A DNA stretch of 64,000 nt, from positions 55,983 to 119,982 of the forward strand of contig NZ_JAPTNL010000012.1 in NCBI RefSeq assembly GCF_026891095.1, given 5' to 3'. Each line of letters starts with the position of its first letter. Within the stretch, counting starts at the first letter, position 1. Shown here in pieces: positions 53,190 to 62,990 of this stretch. The notes under the pieces are model-generated. The model made no database searches and was not told the origin of the DNA. It worked only from the letters and a program-made list of their open reading frames with translations. Both the position numbers and the translations under genes were made by a program. The DNA is from Roseovarius salincola. Lineage in GTDB: Bacteria > Pseudomonadota > Alphaproteobacteria > Rhodobacterales > Rhodobacteraceae.

Positions 53190-53480
53190 ATGGCGCGCAA
53201 CTGCCGCACCCGCCTGCCGATGCGCCGCCGCCGCGCGGGCGATCCGATGGCCGAATACGACCGCCTGCCATGCGCGGCGCGCCGCTGGCTGGCGCAGGCG
53301 GCGCTGCCATGGTCGGCGCGCTCGGTCAGGCGCATCTGGCAGCGGGCGCTGGAGCGCAGTGGCGGCGACGAGCAAGCCGCGCTGGCCAGCCTCGAGCGGG
53401 CCGAGGCGGCGCGCCTGCGGCGCGATGCGATGCACCTTGCCGGGGTGGCGGATCGGGACTGCGCGGGCCTTGGCCTGTAG
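53190..53480 (+). CDS. Small Arg-rich protein (DUF6525-like), coupled to zinc GTPase
   Basis: A 96-residue soluble protein starting two bases after the zinc GTPase stop. It is rich in Arg and Ala, with a DRLPCAARRWLAQAALPWSA segment near the middle and two further cysteines (N-terminal ARNC and C-terminal DCAG). No domain with known function. Likely shares the Zur regulation and may be a partner or client. Confidence 0.6.
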   Translation: MARNCRTRLPMRRRRAGDPMAEYDRLPCAARRWLAQAALPWSARSVRRIWQRALERSGGDEQAALASLERAEAARLRRDAMHLAGVADRDCAGLGL

Positions 53481-53503
53481 GCGCGGCGGGACTGATTCTC
53501 TGC

Positions 53504-53531
53504 TTGTAAATCCGGTTGCGAGGTCTTAGAT
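53504..53531 (+). promoter_or_regulatory. Possible rpoZ promoter
   Basis: TTGTAA (53504-53509) and TTAGAT (53526-53531) are separated by 16 bases in the 95-base gap before rpoZ. Confidence 0.4.
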
Positions 53532-53575
53532 AGGCGGTCTCTTGCAAGACGACTTACGACTTATCCGGAGGTCCC

Positions 53576-53935
53576 ATGGCCCGCGTTACCACTGAAGATT
53601 GTGTCGACAAGGTTCCCAACCGATTTGAGCTGGTGATGCTGGCCGCGCATCGCGCACGCGAAGTGGCCGCTGGCGCGCCGATCACCGTCGATCGCGACAA
53701 CGACAAGAACCCGGTCGTCGCCCTGCGCGAAATCGCCGAAGAGACCCAGTCGGCCGATGAGCTGCGCGAGCGACTGATCGAATCGAACCAGACCCAGATC
53801 GAGGTGGACGAGCCCGAAGAGGATTCGATGGCCCTGCTGATGGGTGGTGGCGAGCCGGACAAGCCGGCAGCCGATGACGACATGTCCGAGGAAAAGCTGC
53901 TGCGTGCGCTCATGGAAGCGCAGGGCCAGGGCTGA
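53576..53935 (+). CDS. rpoZ: RNA polymerase omega subunit
   Basis: A 119-residue subunit that helps assemble RNA polymerase. It begins [19 protein letters not shown], with the [10 protein letters not shown] region and the [11 protein letters not shown] stretch, all typical of omega. It is followed by rsh after 30 bases, a conserved pairing linked to (p)ppGpp control. Length is normal for alphaproteobacteria. Confidence 0.96.
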   Translation: MARVTTEDCVDKVPNRFELVMLAAHRAREVAAGAPITVDRDNDKNPVVALREIAEETQSADELRERLIESNQTQIEVDEPEEDSMALLMGGGEPDKPAADDDMSEEKLLRALMEAQGQG

Positions 53936-53965
53936 GCCGGACCAGACACCGGAGATGCGGACGGC

Positions 53966-56107
53966 ATGATTGCGGTTGACGACCTTGTCGCGCTGGTCCG
54001 CACCTACAACCCCAAAACCGATGAGGCGCTGATCCGCGCGGCCTATGATTACGGTCGCGCGATGCATGACGGGCAGCTGCGCTACTCGGGGGAGCCCTAT
54101 TTCACCCATCCTGTCGCCGTCGCCGCCATCCTGGCCGAGCAGCGCCTTGACGATGCCACCATTGTCACCGCCCTTCTGCATGACACGATCGAGGACACCC
54201 GCGCCTCTTACGACGGCGTGGCCAAGCGGTTCGGCGATGAGATCGCCGATCTGGTGGACGGGGTCACCAAGCTGACCAATCTGCAGCTGTCCAACTCCGA
54301 GACCAAGCAGGCGGAGAATTTCCGCAAGCTGTTCATGGCCATGTCCAAGGACCTGCGCGTGATCCTGGTCAAGCTGGCCGACCGGCTGCACAACATGCGC
54401 ACGATCCGCGCGATGCGCCCGGAGAAACAGGGCCAGAAGGCGCGAGAGACGATGGATATCTTCGCCCCGCTGGCCGGGCGCATGGGGATGCAATGGATGC
54501 GCGAAGAGCTGGAGGACCTGGCCTTTCGCGTGCTCAACCCCGATGCGCGGGCCTCGATCATCCGCCGCTTCATCACCTTGCAGCGCGAAACCGGCGACGT
54601 GGTCGAGCGCATTACCGGCGACATGTGCCTTGAGCTGGACAAGGCGGGCATCGAGGCCGAAGTGTTCGGGCGCGCCAAGAAGCCCTATTCGATCTGGCGC
54701 AAGATGCAGGAAAAGGAGATGGGCTTTTCCCGCCTGTCCGACATTTACGGCTTCCGGGTGATCGCGCAGCGCGAAGAGGATTGCTATGCGGCGCTGGGTG
54801 CGATTCACCGCCGCTGGCGCGCGGTTCCGGGGCGGTTCAAGGATTACATCAGCCAGCCGAAATCGAACGGCTACCGCTCGATCCACACCACGGTCTCGGG
54901 GCGCGACGGCAAGCGGGTCGAGGTGCAGATCCGCACCCGCCAGATGCATGACGTGGCCGAGGCCGGCGTCGCGGCGCATTGGTCCTATCGCGATGGTGTA
55001 CGGGTCGGGAATCCCTTTGCGGTGGACCCGGCAAAGTGGATTTCAAGCCTGACCGAACAGTTCGACGCCGAGGAGGATCACGAGGATTTCCTCGAGGCGG
55101 TCAAGCTGGAGATGTATGCGGACAAGGTGTTCTGCTTCACCCCCAAGGGCGATGTGGTCAAGCTGCCGCGCGGCGCGACGCCGATTGATTTCGCCTATGC
55201 GATCCACACGAGGATCGGCAACGCCACGGTGGGCGCCAAGGTTGACGGCATGCGGGTGCCGCTATGGACGCGGATCAAGAACGGCCAGTCGGTCGAGGTG
55301 ATCACCGCCGACGGCCAGACCCCGCAGGCGACATGGCTGGACATCGCCACCACCGGCAAGGCGCGCGCCGCGGTGCGCCGCGCCCTGCGCGAGGTGGACC
55401 GGGGCCGTTTCATCAAGCTGGGTCGCGAACTGGCGCGCTCGGCCTTTGAACATGTCGGCAAGAAGGCCACCGACAAGGCGCTGGAAAGTGCGGCGCGCAC
55501 GCTGCGCCTTAAAAGTCGCGAAGAGGTTCTGGCGCGTCTGGGAAGTGCCGAACTGACCGCGCATCAAGTGCTGAACGCGGTCTATCCCGACCTTGTCCCC
55601 GATGCGGGGGAGGAGGTGGGCCGCGAGCGCGCGGTGATCGGCCTTTCGCCCGATCAGAGCTTTGAGCGGGCGCGCTGCTGCCAGCCCTTGCCCGGCGAGA
55701 GGATCGTCGGCATCACCTATCGCGGGCGGGGCGTGGTGGTGCATGCCATCGACTGCGAATCGCTGTCGGCCTATGACGACCAGCCGCAACGCTGGCTGGA
55801 CCTGCATTGGCACTCGGGAACCCATCCGGCGGCCTATGACGTGACGCTGGATATCACGATCGGCAACGATGCGGGCGTGCTTGGGCGCATTTGCACATTG
55901 ATCGGGGAGCAGAAGGCCAATATCTCGGACCTGACCTTCGTGGACCGCAAGCCGGATTTCTTCCGGTTGCTGATTGATGTCGAATTGCGCGATGCGGAAC
56001 ATTTGCATGGTTTGATTTCGGTACTCGATGCGGAAAGCGACGTGGCTTCGGTGGAACGGCTCCGGGATCCGCCCGGAACCGGGGCCACGGCACAGATAGA
56101 ACCCTAG
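53966..56107 (+). CDS. rsh: Bifunctional (p)ppGpp synthetase/hydrolase (Rel/SpoT)
   Basis: The 713-residue alarmone enzyme. The HD hydrolase domain is intact (THPVAV with His48; LLHDTIED with His72-Asp73 and Glu76-Asp77), followed by the synthetase domain (RVIAQREEDCYAALG, SNGYRSIHTT), TGS (CFTPKGDVVKLPRGATPIDFAY) and a C-terminal ACT domain. Alphaproteobacteria typically carry one such protein. ATG at 53966. Its place right after rpoZ couples stress signalling to RNA polymerase. Confidence 0.95.
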   Translation: MIAVDDLVALVRTYNPKTDEALIRAAYDYGRAMHDGQLRYSGEPYFTHPVAVAAILAEQRLDDATIVTALLHDTIEDTRASYDGVAKRFGDEIADLVDGVTKLTNLQLSNSETKQAENFRKLFMAMSKDLRVILVKLADRLHNMRTIRAMRPEKQGQKARETMDIFAPLAGRMGMQWMREELEDLAFRVLNPDARASIIRRFITLQRETGDVVERITGDMCLELDKAGIEAEVFGRAKKPYSIWRKMQEKEMGFSRLSDIYGFRVIAQREEDCYAALGAIHRRWRAVPGRFKDYISQPKSNGYRSIHTTVSGRDGKRVEVQIRTRQMHDVAEAGVAAHWSYRDGVRVGNPFAVDPAKWISSLTEQFDAEEDHEDFLEAVKLEMYADKVFCFTPKGDVVKLPRGATPIDFAYAIHTRIGNATVGAKVDGMRVPLWTRIKNGQSVEVITADGQTPQATWLDIATTGKARAAVRRALREVDRGRFIKLGRELARSAFEHVGKKATDKALESAARTLRLKSREEVLARLGSAELTAHQVLNAVYPDLVPDAGEEVGRERAVIGLSPDQSFERARCCQPLPGERIVGITYRGRGVVVHAIDCESLSAYDDQPQRWLDLHWHSGTHPAAYDVTLDITIGNDAGVLGRICTLIGEQKANISDLTFVDRKPDFFRLLIDVELRDAEHLHGLISVLDAESDVASVERLRDPPGTGATAQIEP

Positions 56108-56116
56108 GAGCCCGAC

Positions 56117-56779
56117 GTGGTCTTCAAGCGCCGTGACAGACGACCGATCTGGCAGGCCGTCGCCGATCTGATCTGGCCGCGCGGCGGCTGGACCCGTGCG
56201 TTCCGCTATGTGAAGCACCGCCTGCATCGTCTTCCCGATCCGCCGCATCGCATCGCAAGGGGCATTTTTGCGGGCGTCATGGTGACGTTCTCGCCGCTCT
56301 TCGGGCTGCATTTCCTGCTGGCGGCCTCGGTCGCATGGGTCATGCGCGGCAATATCGTTGCGGCGTTGCTGGCGACCTTCGTTGGCAATCCGCTGACCTT
56401 TCTGCCGATTGGCGTGGTGTCGTTGCAGCTGGGGCATTTCCTGATGGGCCGGCACGGGGCCATCGGCGACGAGGTGCAGCGTTCGCTGGGCGGCAAGTTC
56501 GTGGATGCGGGGCGGGATCTGAAGCATAACATCCTGTCGATCTTCAATGACCAGAGCGCCGACTGGAGCCATCTGACGCTGTTCTATGACGAAGTGTTTC
56601 TTCCCTACCTCGTGGGCGGGGTGGTCGCCGGGCTGATCGCCGGGACCATCGCCTATTACCTGACACTGCCGGTGATCCAGGCCTATCAGAACCGCCGCAA
56701 GGGGGTGCTTAAGGCCAAGTGGGCCGCGATCCGCGAAAAGGCCGCGCAAAAGGCTGACGCCAAGAAGAAACAGGATTAG
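56117..56779 (+). CDS. DUF2062 membrane protein
   Basis: A 220-residue protein with a basic N-terminus, a pair of glycine/phenylalanine-rich helices around 53-95 (FSPLFGLHFLLAASVAWVMRG) and a further helix (about 170-190), then a basic tail. GNPLTFLPIG is a typical DUF2062 segment. Nine bases after rsh. Some relatives are membrane proteins of glycosylation loci, but the role here is unknown. Confidence 0.88.
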   Translation: MVFKRRDRRPIWQAVADLIWPRGGWTRAFRYVKHRLHRLPDPPHRIARGIFAGVMVTFSPLFGLHFLLAASVAWVMRGNIVAALLATFVGNPLTFLPIGVVSLQLGHFLMGRHGAIGDEVQRSLGGKFVDAGRDLKHNILSIFNDQSADWSHLTLFYDEVFLPYLVGGVVAGLIAGTIAYYLTLPVIQAYQNRRKGVLKAKWAAIREKAAQKADAKKKQD

Positions 56780-56822
56780 GTTGGGCGGCGACTCAGCGTG
56801 ATCTCAGGAAAGGGCGTCTGGC

Positions 56823-57572
56823 ATGATATCTGACGGCAAGTTGCGGCTCGGGGTGAATATCGATCATGTGGCGACGGTGCGCAACGCGCGCGGCAGCGCC
56901 TATCCCGACCCGTTGCGGGCGGCGAAACTGGCCGAGGAGGCCGGCGCCGACGGGATCACCGCGCATCTGCGCGAGGACCGCCGCCATATCAGCGACGTGG
57001 ATATCGAGCGGCTGGTCGAAGGGCTTGAACGGCCGCTGAATTTCGAGATGGCCGCCACCGGCGAGATGCAGGCGATCGCCCTGCGCCACAAGCCGCATGC
57101 GGTTTGCATCGTCCCCGAGAAGCGCGAGGAGCGCACCACCGAGGGTGGGCTGGACGTGGCGGGCGATGACAACCGGCTGGCCGAATTCATAGCGCCGCTC
57201 AGCGCGGCAGGGTGCCGGGTGTCGCTGTTCATCGGCCATCAGGCGCGCCAGATCGAGGCGGCGGCACGGATCGGCGCGGCGGTGGTCGAACTGCATACAG
57301 GCGCTTATTGCGACTATCATGCCGATGGCGAGACCGAGAAGCGCGACGCCGAGCTGGAGGCGCTCAGGGCGGGTGCGAAGCTGGCGCATGGTCTGGGGCT
57401 TGAGGTGCATGCCGGGCACGGGCTGACCTATGACACCGTGACGCCGATCGCCGCCATTCCCGAGTTGGTCGAGCTCAACATCGGGCATTTCCTTATTGCC
57501 GAGGCGATCTTTGACGGGCTTGCCCCGGCGATCAAGCGGATGCGTGCGCTGATGGAGGCGGCCCGCGCATGA
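56823..57572 (+). CDS. pdxJ: Pyridoxine 5'-phosphate synthase
   Basis: Forms the pyridoxine ring in the DXP-dependent vitamin B6 route. Features: [54 protein letters not shown], and [15 protein letters not shown]. Complete at 249 residues. The stop overlaps the LysE-type start by four bases. Confidence 0.96.
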   Translation: MISDGKLRLGVNIDHVATVRNARGSAYPDPLRAAKLAEEAGADGITAHLREDRRHISDVDIERLVEGLERPLNFEMAATGEMQAIALRHKPHAVCIVPEKREERTTEGGLDVAGDDNRLAEFIAPLSAAGCRVSLFIGHQARQIEAAARIGAAVVELHTGAYCDYHADGETEKRDAELEALRAGAKLAHGLGLEVHAGHGLTYDTVTPIAAIPELVELNIGHFLIAEAIFDGLAPAIKRMRALMEAARA

Positions 57573-58201
57573 CATGGGCCGAGGCCGGACTGATCCTTGC
57601 GGCATGGGCCGTGGCGGCGGGTAGCCCCGGCCCCGCGACGCTGGCGATTTCCGCCACCTCGATGGGTAACGGGCGCGGCGCGGGGCTGGCCTTGGCGCTG
57701 GGCGTGACATGCGGTTCGGCGGCCTGGGGCGTGGCGGCGGCACTGGGCATGAGCGCCGTGATGCTGGCCCATGCCTGGGTCTTTGAGGCGGTGCGGCTGG
57801 CAGGTGCGGCTTATCTCATCTTTCTCGCGGTCAAGAGCCTGCGCCGCGCGCTGCGCCCCGTGCGCGCAGCGCGCGTGAAGCCCGCGCAGGGGCAGTTGTT
57901 TCTGCGGGGCATGCTGTTGCACCTGACCAATCCCAAGGCGATTCTGGCCTGGGGCGCGATCTATGCGCTGGTTCTGCCGGGTGGGGCCGGGGCAGAAACG
58001 GGGGCCGGGGCGGCGCATGTCTGGCAATGGTTCGCGATGCTTCTGGGCCTGTCTGTCATGATCTTCATGGGCTATGCGATGCTGTTCTCGATCGGCAAGG
58101 TGGCGCGCGGCTATGCCCGCGCGCAGCGGGCGTTCGACACGGTTTTCGCTCTGCTCTTCGGTGCGGCGGGGGTCAAGCTGCTGACCATGAGGCTTCAATG
58201 A
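57569..58201 (+). CDS. LysE-family exporter
   Basis: A 210-residue amino-acid exporter-like protein with about six helices. The family start [21 protein letters not shown] and the [18 protein letters not shown] segment are clear. Four-base overlaps on both sides link it to pdxJ and acpS. Substrate unknown. Confidence 0.9.
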   Translation: MTWAEAGLILAAWAVAAGSPGPATLAISATSMGNGRGAGLALALGVTCGSAAWGVAAALGMSAVMLAHAWVFEAVRLAGAAYLIFLAVKSLRRALRPVRAARVKPAQGQLFLRGMLLHLTNPKAILAWGAIYALVLPGGAGAETGAGAAHVWQWFAMLLGLSVMIFMGYAMLFSIGKVARGYARAQRAFDTVFALLFGAAGVKLLTMRLQ

Positions 58202-58623
58202 TCCTGGGGATCGGCACGGACCTTGCCAATATCGACCGGATCGCCGCCACGCTGGAGCGTTTCGGCGACCGGTTCCGTAACCGCGTCTTCACCGAGACCG
58301 AGCAGCGCAAGGCCGAGCGGCGCCGCGACGTGGCGGGCACCTATGCCAAGCGCTGGGCGGCGAAAGAGGCCTGTTCAAAGGCGCTGGGCACGGGGCTGCG
58401 CATGGGCATCGCCTGGAAGGACATGGCGGTCAGCAACCTCGACACCGGCCAGCCGCGCATGCATGTGACCGGCTGGGCCGCCGACCGCCTGCATGAGATG
58501 ACGCCGCCGGGACATGCCGCGGTCATTCACGTCACCCTGACCGACGACCACCCCTGGGCGCAGGCATTCGTGGTGATCGAGGCGCTGCCGACAGAGGACG
58601 AATCGGCACAAGGCGCTGATTAA
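58198..58623 (+). CDS. acpS: Holo-[acyl-carrier-protein] synthase
   Basis: Transfers phosphopantetheine to acyl carrier protein. Start at 58198 ([15 protein letters not shown]) overlaps the LysE stop. Catalytic segment [16 protein letters not shown] is intact. The acidic C-terminal tail is a bit long for the family, 141 residues in all. The 45-bp dispersed repeat begins 11 bases after its stop. Confidence 0.95.
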   Translation: MILGIGTDLANIDRIAATLERFGDRFRNRVFTETEQRKAERRRDVAGTYAKRWAAKEACSKALGTGLRMGIAWKDMAVSNLDTGQPRMHVTGWAADRLHEMTPPGHAAVIHVTLTDDHPWAQAFVVIEALPTEDESAQGAD

Positions 58624-58633
58624 CGGGATAAAT

Positions 58634-58678
58634 CCGCTTCGGTATCGCGTCGGCTTCACGTCGGTATCGCGTCGGTAT
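58634..58678 (+). repeat. 45-bp dispersed repeat, copy 2
   Basis: Matches the minus strand of 3180-3224 at 42 of 45 positions. Here it is in the gap between acpS and lepB, upstream of the putative lepB promoter. The core GTCGGTATCGCGTCGGTAT appears twice if the degenerate 5' copy is included. Confidence 0.75.
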
Positions 58679-58770
58679 CCTGCACCGTTCCGGCACGGGT
58701 TAACAAAGCGCGCGGCGCGCCCGCGCCCCTAATGTCGCCCCCTACCGGCGCCGTGCCGGACGCGCTTAAC

Positions 58771-58800
58771 TTGACTCCCCGGGCGGCGCGCCGCATGTAG
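58771..58800 (+). promoter_or_regulatory. Possible lepB promoter
   Basis: TTGACT (58771-58776) and ATGTAG (58795-58800) with an 18-base spacer, 28 bases before the lepB start. Confidence 0.4.
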
Positions 58801-58828
58801 CGCGCGAACCCAAACACCGGAGGGCCTC

Positions 58829-59665
58829 ATGGCCAGCGAAGCCAAAAAACCGAGCACGATCTGGGAGACGGTCAAGACGGTCTTCTGGGCGCTCGTGATC
58901 GCGGGGATCTTCCGCACCATTTTCTTCCAGCCATTCTGGATTCCTTCGGGGTCGATGAAGGACACGCTGCTGATCGGCGATTTCCTGTTCGTCAACAAGA
59001 TGGCCTATGGCTATTCCTATGCCTCCTGCCCGACGATCCGCATTGCGAGCCTGGGTATCGACATCGATGCCAAGGATATCTGCGGATTCCTGGATGGCGA
59101 CAACACCCGCATCCTGGGCAGCGAACCCGAGCGCGGAGATATCATCGTGTTCCGCCACCCGGTGCAGGGCACCGATTTCATCAAGCGCCTGATCGGCCTG
59201 CCCGGGGATACCGTGCAGATGCGCGAGGGGCGGCTTTACCTGAATGGCGAGGCGGTCGAGGTGGAGCCGGCGGGCACCTTCGAGGAGATTTTCGAGCCGC
59301 AAGGCCCGGTGCAGATCCGCCCGCGCTGCGAAAACGGCGTGGTGGGCCAGGGCGCGACCTGCACCAAGTCGCGTTTCCGCGAGACCCTGCCCAATGGCGA
59401 GTCGCATCATATCCTCAATATCGGTGCGCAGCGCGCGGATGATACCGGCCTCTTTACCGTGCCGGAGGGGCATTATTTCTTCATGGGCGACAACCGCGAC
59501 AATTCCACCGACTCGCGCTTTCCGCAGGCGGTGGGCGGTGTCGGCTTCGTGCCCTACGAAAACCTGATCGGGCGCGCGGGGCGGGTGATGTTCTCGTCGG
59601 CGGGCCGTTCGATGCTGTTCTTCTGGACATGGCGCGGCGACCGCTTTTTCGAGAAGCTGGAATGA
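58829..59665 (+). CDS. lepB: Signal peptidase I
   Basis: Cleaves signal peptides in the inner membrane. A hydrophobic N-terminal helix (about 15-33) precedes the catalytic Ser in [11 protein letters not shown] and the Lys in [11 protein letters not shown]; the [11 protein letters not shown] box is also present. The 278-residue length includes a middle insertion typical of alphaproteobacteria. The stop overlaps rnc by four bases. Confidence 0.96.
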   Translation: MASEAKKPSTIWETVKTVFWALVIAGIFRTIFFQPFWIPSGSMKDTLLIGDFLFVNKMAYGYSYASCPTIRIASLGIDIDAKDICGFLDGDNTRILGSEPERGDIIVFRHPVQGTDFIKRLIGLPGDTVQMREGRLYLNGEAVEVEPAGTFEEIFEPQGPVQIRPRCENGVVGQGATCTKSRFRETLPNGESHHILNIGAQRADDTGLFTVPEGHYFFMGDNRDNSTDSRFPQAVGGVGFVPYENLIGRAGRVMFSSAGRSMLFFWTWRGDRFFEKLE

Positions 59666-60345
59666 AACTATCCGGTGAGCTGAAAGCCTTCGAAGGGCGG
59701 CTGGGGCACATGTTTTCCCGGCCTGCTCTTCTGGTGCGGGCGGTGACGCATTCCTCGATGGTGTCGCCGACACGGGACGACAACCAGCGGCTGGAATTCC
59801 TGGGCGACAGGGTGCTTGGCCTCGTGATGGCCGAGGCTTTGCTGGAGCGCGACAGGATGGCCGAGGAAGGCCAGCTTGCGCCGCGTTTCAACGCGTTGGT
59901 GCGCAAGGAAACCTGCGCCGATGTGGCACGCGAGATCGGGTTGGGTGACGTGCTCAAGCTGGGCCGCTCGGAGATGCTGTCCGGCGGGCGGCGCAAGCAG
60001 GCGCTGCTGGGCGATGCGATGGAGGCGGTGATCGCCGCCGTTTACCGCGATGCGGGTTTCGAAGCGGCCAAGGCGCTGGTGCTGCGGCTGTGGGGGCAGC
60101 GTATCGACAGCGTCGAGGAAGACGCGCGCGACGCCAAGACCGCGCTTCAGGAATGGGCGCAAGCGCGTGCCCTGCCGCCCCCCGATTACGTTGAAACGGC
60201 GCGCACGGGTCCCGATCACGCGCCGCGATTCACCATCGAGGTCCGGCTGGCCATCGGCGAGACCGAAAGCGCGACGGCGGGATCAAAGCGGCAGGCCGAG
60301 CAGGCCGCCGCCAAGGCGCTGCTGACCCGGCTCGAGGCGGGCTGA
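59662..60345 (+). CDS. rnc: Ribonuclease III
   Basis: Double-strand RNA endonuclease. Start at 59662 ([12 protein letters not shown]) from the ATGA overlap with lepB. The active-site helix [12 protein letters not shown] and the second acidic cluster in [14 protein letters not shown] are intact; the dsRNA-binding domain (TALQEWAQ onward) finishes the 227-residue protein. Confidence 0.95.
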   Translation: MKLSGELKAFEGRLGHMFSRPALLVRAVTHSSMVSPTRDDNQRLEFLGDRVLGLVMAEALLERDRMAEEGQLAPRFNALVRKETCADVAREIGLGDVLKLGRSEMLSGGRRKQALLGDAMEAVIAAVYRDAGFEAAKALVLRLWGQRIDSVEEDARDAKTALQEWAQARALPPPDYVETARTGPDHAPRFTIEVRLAIGETESATAGSKRQAEQAAAKALLTRLEAG

Positions 60346-60357
60346 AGGGCCGGGGCG

Positions 60358-60915
60358 TCACGCCGGTGGCATGCGGCCTTTCTGACGGGCGTTCGCGCGC
60401 CACAGTTTGCGGCGAGCATCTGGTGGTTCAAGATGCCTGTAGGCGCCGTCCGAGAATTTGGGCCAGTCCAGCGCGAGGCCGAGCTTGACCAGTTCCGCTG
60501 CAAGGTCGCGCCCGTCGGGCAGATGGCAACTGGCCACCACGCGCCCGTAAGACAGCTCGTCGCGGATATGCGCGGTGATGACCTGACCGCGACACAGTCC
60601 GACAAGCGCCCATTTCGATTTCTGGCCCCAGGGGTGATCGAGTTCCGGCGCGTCGATCCCGGCGATGCGGATACGCACCTTTCCGATCACGATCGTATCT
60701 CCGTCGATCACATGGCATTTGCCCTTGAGAACAGCGTGATCGTGTGACGTGCGCGCGCGCTCGATCACGGTCACCGCTGCGGCCTCGTAATGGACGCGCT
60801 GCGGCGGCGGTTTCTGACGCTGGCGTTCGGCAGGGCTGCGCGGCCGGTCGCGCGGCACAGGGGGTTGGCGTGGGGCCGAAAAGAAGGCCCGGATAACAAA
60901 TCTCAGGATACCCAA
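60358..60915 (-). CDS. Thermonuclease (SNase)-like protein
   Basis: A 185-residue protein of the staphylococcal nuclease family: VIDGDTIVIG, RIAGIDAPEL, GRVVASCHLPDGRDLA and the C-terminal pattern DWPKFSDGAYR. The N-terminal 45 residues are basic and proline-rich with a short hydrophobic start. The only open start is TTG (60915), so the N-terminus is uncertain. It is inserted, in the opposite direction, between rnc and era, which are usually adjacent. Confidence 0.8.
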   Translation of the reverse strand: MGILRFVIRAFFSAPRQPPVPRDRPRSPAERQRQKPPPQRVHYEAAAVTVIERARTSHDHAVLKGKCHVIDGDTIVIGKVRIRIAGIDAPELDHPWGQKSKWALVGLCRGQVITAHIRDELSYGRVVASCHLPDGRDLAAELVKLGLALDWPKFSDGAYRHLEPPDARRKLWRANARQKGRMPPA

Positions 60916-61127
60916 CGGTCTCTCGTTCTTGCACTCGTCCTGGATGGTTCACACTGGCATCTCCTGCAATCATGGCAAAATTCGGCAGGTTGGAAAGGGT
61001 CCATTCGTCGCGGTTTGACCAACCGGGATCTCTGGCCGCGTCGCGCGGGCTGGCCGACGGTTCAAGATGTCTGGTGGTGGCGGGCGGAATAGGTTAGGTC
61101 TCTGCCGCTGCAACACAGGATCGTTTC

Positions 61128-62036
61128 ATGACCACGCGCGCCGGTTTCATTGCCCTGATCGGGGAGCCCAATGCGGGCAAGTCCACGCTGCTCAACCGTA
61201 TGGTGGGCGCGAAGGTCAGTATCGTCACCCACAAGGTGCAGACCACCCGCGCACGCATTCGCGGGGTCGCCATGGAGGGCGAGAGCCAGCTTGTCTTCGT
61301 CGATACGCCGGGGCTTTTCCTGCCGCGCCGCAGGCTGGACCGCGCGATGGTGGCGGCCGCCTGGGGCGGGGCCGCGGATGCCGATGTGGTTGTGTTGCTG
61401 GTCGAGGCGCATCGCGGGATCACCGAAGGGGTTGAGCGCATCCTTGCGGGGCTTAAGGACATGGGCAAGGGGCGTTGCGTCGCGCTGGCCATCAACAAGA
61501 TCGACCGGGTGCAATCGGAGGCCTTGCTGGGGCTGACCGAGGCGCTGAATGCGCGGTTCGATTTTGCCCAGACCTTCATGATCTCGGCTGAAAAGGGATA
61601 CGGTGTCGATGACCTGCGCCGCTGGCTGGCCGAGCAGATGCCCGAGGGGCCGTGGCTTTATCCCGAAGATCAGATCGCCGATCTGCCCCTGCGCATGATC
61701 GCCGCCGAGATCACCCGCGAGAAGCTGACGCTGCGCCTGCACCAGGAGCTGCCATATCAGCTGACCGTCGAGACCGAGTCCTGGGAAGAGCGCGAGGACG
61801 GGTCGGCACGGATCGACCAGATCATCTATGTGGCGCGCGACGGTCACAAGGGCATCATCCTTGGCAAGAAGGGCGAGACGATCAAGGCCGTCTCGAAGGC
61901 CGCGCGCGAAGAGCTGGAAGAGTTCCTCGGGCGCAGGGTGCATCTGTTCTGCCAGATCAAGGTGCGGCCCGGCTGGCTGGAAGAGGCGGCGCGCTATTCA
62001 GAGATGGGCCTGGATTTCAAGGACGGCAACGGGTGA
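61128..62036 (+). CDS. era: GTPase Era
   Basis: A 302-residue GTPase needed for 30S ribosome maturation. P-loop GEPNAGKSTLL, DTPGLF switch region, NKID, and a C-terminal KH domain (ILGKKGETIKAVSKAAREE). All G-motifs intact. The GTGA overlap leads into the DUF1491 gene. Confidence 0.97.
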   Translation: MTTRAGFIALIGEPNAGKSTLLNRMVGAKVSIVTHKVQTTRARIRGVAMEGESQLVFVDTPGLFLPRRRLDRAMVAAAWGGAADADVVVLLVEAHRGITEGVERILAGLKDMGKGRCVALAINKIDRVQSEALLGLTEALNARFDFAQTFMISAEKGYGVDDLRRWLAEQMPEGPWLYPEDQIADLPLRMIAAEITREKLTLRLHQELPYQLTVETESWEEREDGSARIDQIIYVARDGHKGIILGKKGETIKAVSKAAREELEEFLGRRVHLFCQIKVRPGWLEEAARYSEMGLDFKDGNG

Positions 62037-62365
62037 CACGGCTGACGGCGGAATTCTGGGTGCATGCCTATCTGGCGCGACTGCGGCTCAGCGACATTCC
62101 GGCCTTTGTCACCGCCCATGGCGACGACACCGCGGGCGCGGTCCTGGTCAAGCTCAACACGCTTGACGGGCGCGCGCGCGCCTTTCAGCGCTCATTCGAC
62201 CTGATGAGCGGAGAGCGCCGCTGGGTGGTTCTGGCCGATGGCACCGAGCAGGAGGTGGATGCGGTGATCGCGCGCCAGCGCGGGTTCGACCCGGATCTCT
62301 GGGTGCTTGAGGTCGAGGACCGGGCCGGGCGCCACCTGCTGGATGAGGATGGTCTGGCGGACTAG
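62033..62365 (+). CDS. DUF1491 family protein
   Basis: A 110-residue protein with a GTG start overlapping the era stop (GTGA). Begins TRLTAEFWVHAYLARLRLSD, with LVKLNTLDGRARAFQRSFD in the middle, a typical DUF1491 pattern. Unknown function, but a conserved neighbour of era in this group. Confidence 0.9.
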   Translation: MTRLTAEFWVHAYLARLRLSDIPAFVTAHGDDTAGAVLVKLNTLDGRARAFQRSFDLMSGERRWVVLADGTEQEVDAVIARQRGFDPDLWVLEVEDRAGRHLLDEDGLAD

Positions 62366-62458
62366 CGGTTCCCCCCCGGGTTGTTGATGCGCGTTAAGGC
62401 GGCCCCCATGTCCGGTGTGCGAGCGTGAAACGCATCACCGTTGAAAGGGAGGCAAGCG

Positions 62459-62986
62459 ATGAAACAGCATATTTTCGTGGCGACCGACGGGTCCGACACC
62501 GCGATGAGGGCGGTTGACCTGGCCGCCGAGATCGCGGCGAAGTTCGACGTTCCTCTGACAGTGGGGCATGTGCTCCATTTCGGCCGGCCAGCCGAGGAAC
62601 TGGCCCGCATGGCGGATGTGGAGCACATGGTCGAGCGGGTGGGGAAGACGCCGGGCGTGAATCTGCCCAATCTGCCCGATACCATGCTGAACCTGTTCGC
62701 CGAAACGCGGGCCGGAGACGAGTCGATCCGGCTGATCACGCTGGTCGGGGACGACATCCTGCAACGCGGCGCCGACCGGGCGAAGGATCTGGGGGCGAAG
62801 ACCGTCAAGACCAGCTCGTCGCAGGGTGACACCGCCGATGCGATCCTCGACATGGCGCAGGAGGCCGGGGCCGACATGATCGTGATCGGCCACCGGGGTC
62901 TGGGGCGGCTCAAGCGTGCGGTGCTGGGCAGCGTGGCGCAGAAGGTGCTGAACCACGCCGAATGCACCGTGGTTTCGGTGCGCTAG
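62459..62986 (+). CDS. Universal stress protein (UspA family)
   Basis: A 175-residue single UspA domain. Start 62459 (MKQHIFVATDGSDTAM) has the family N-terminus, and the ATP-binding loop GHRGLGRLKRAVLGSVAQ near the C-terminus is intact. An insertion (about 55-90) with an acidic helix lengthens it slightly. A GGGAGG site precedes the start. Confidence 0.92.
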   Translation: MKQHIFVATDGSDTAMRAVDLAAEIAAKFDVPLTVGHVLHFGRPAEELARMADVEHMVERVGKTPGVNLPNLPDTMLNLFAETRAGDESIRLITLVGDDILQRGADRAKDLGAKTVKTSSSQGDTADAILDMAQEAGADMIVIGHRGLGRLKRAVLGSVAQKVLNHAECTVVSVR

Positions 62987-62990
62987 GCGC

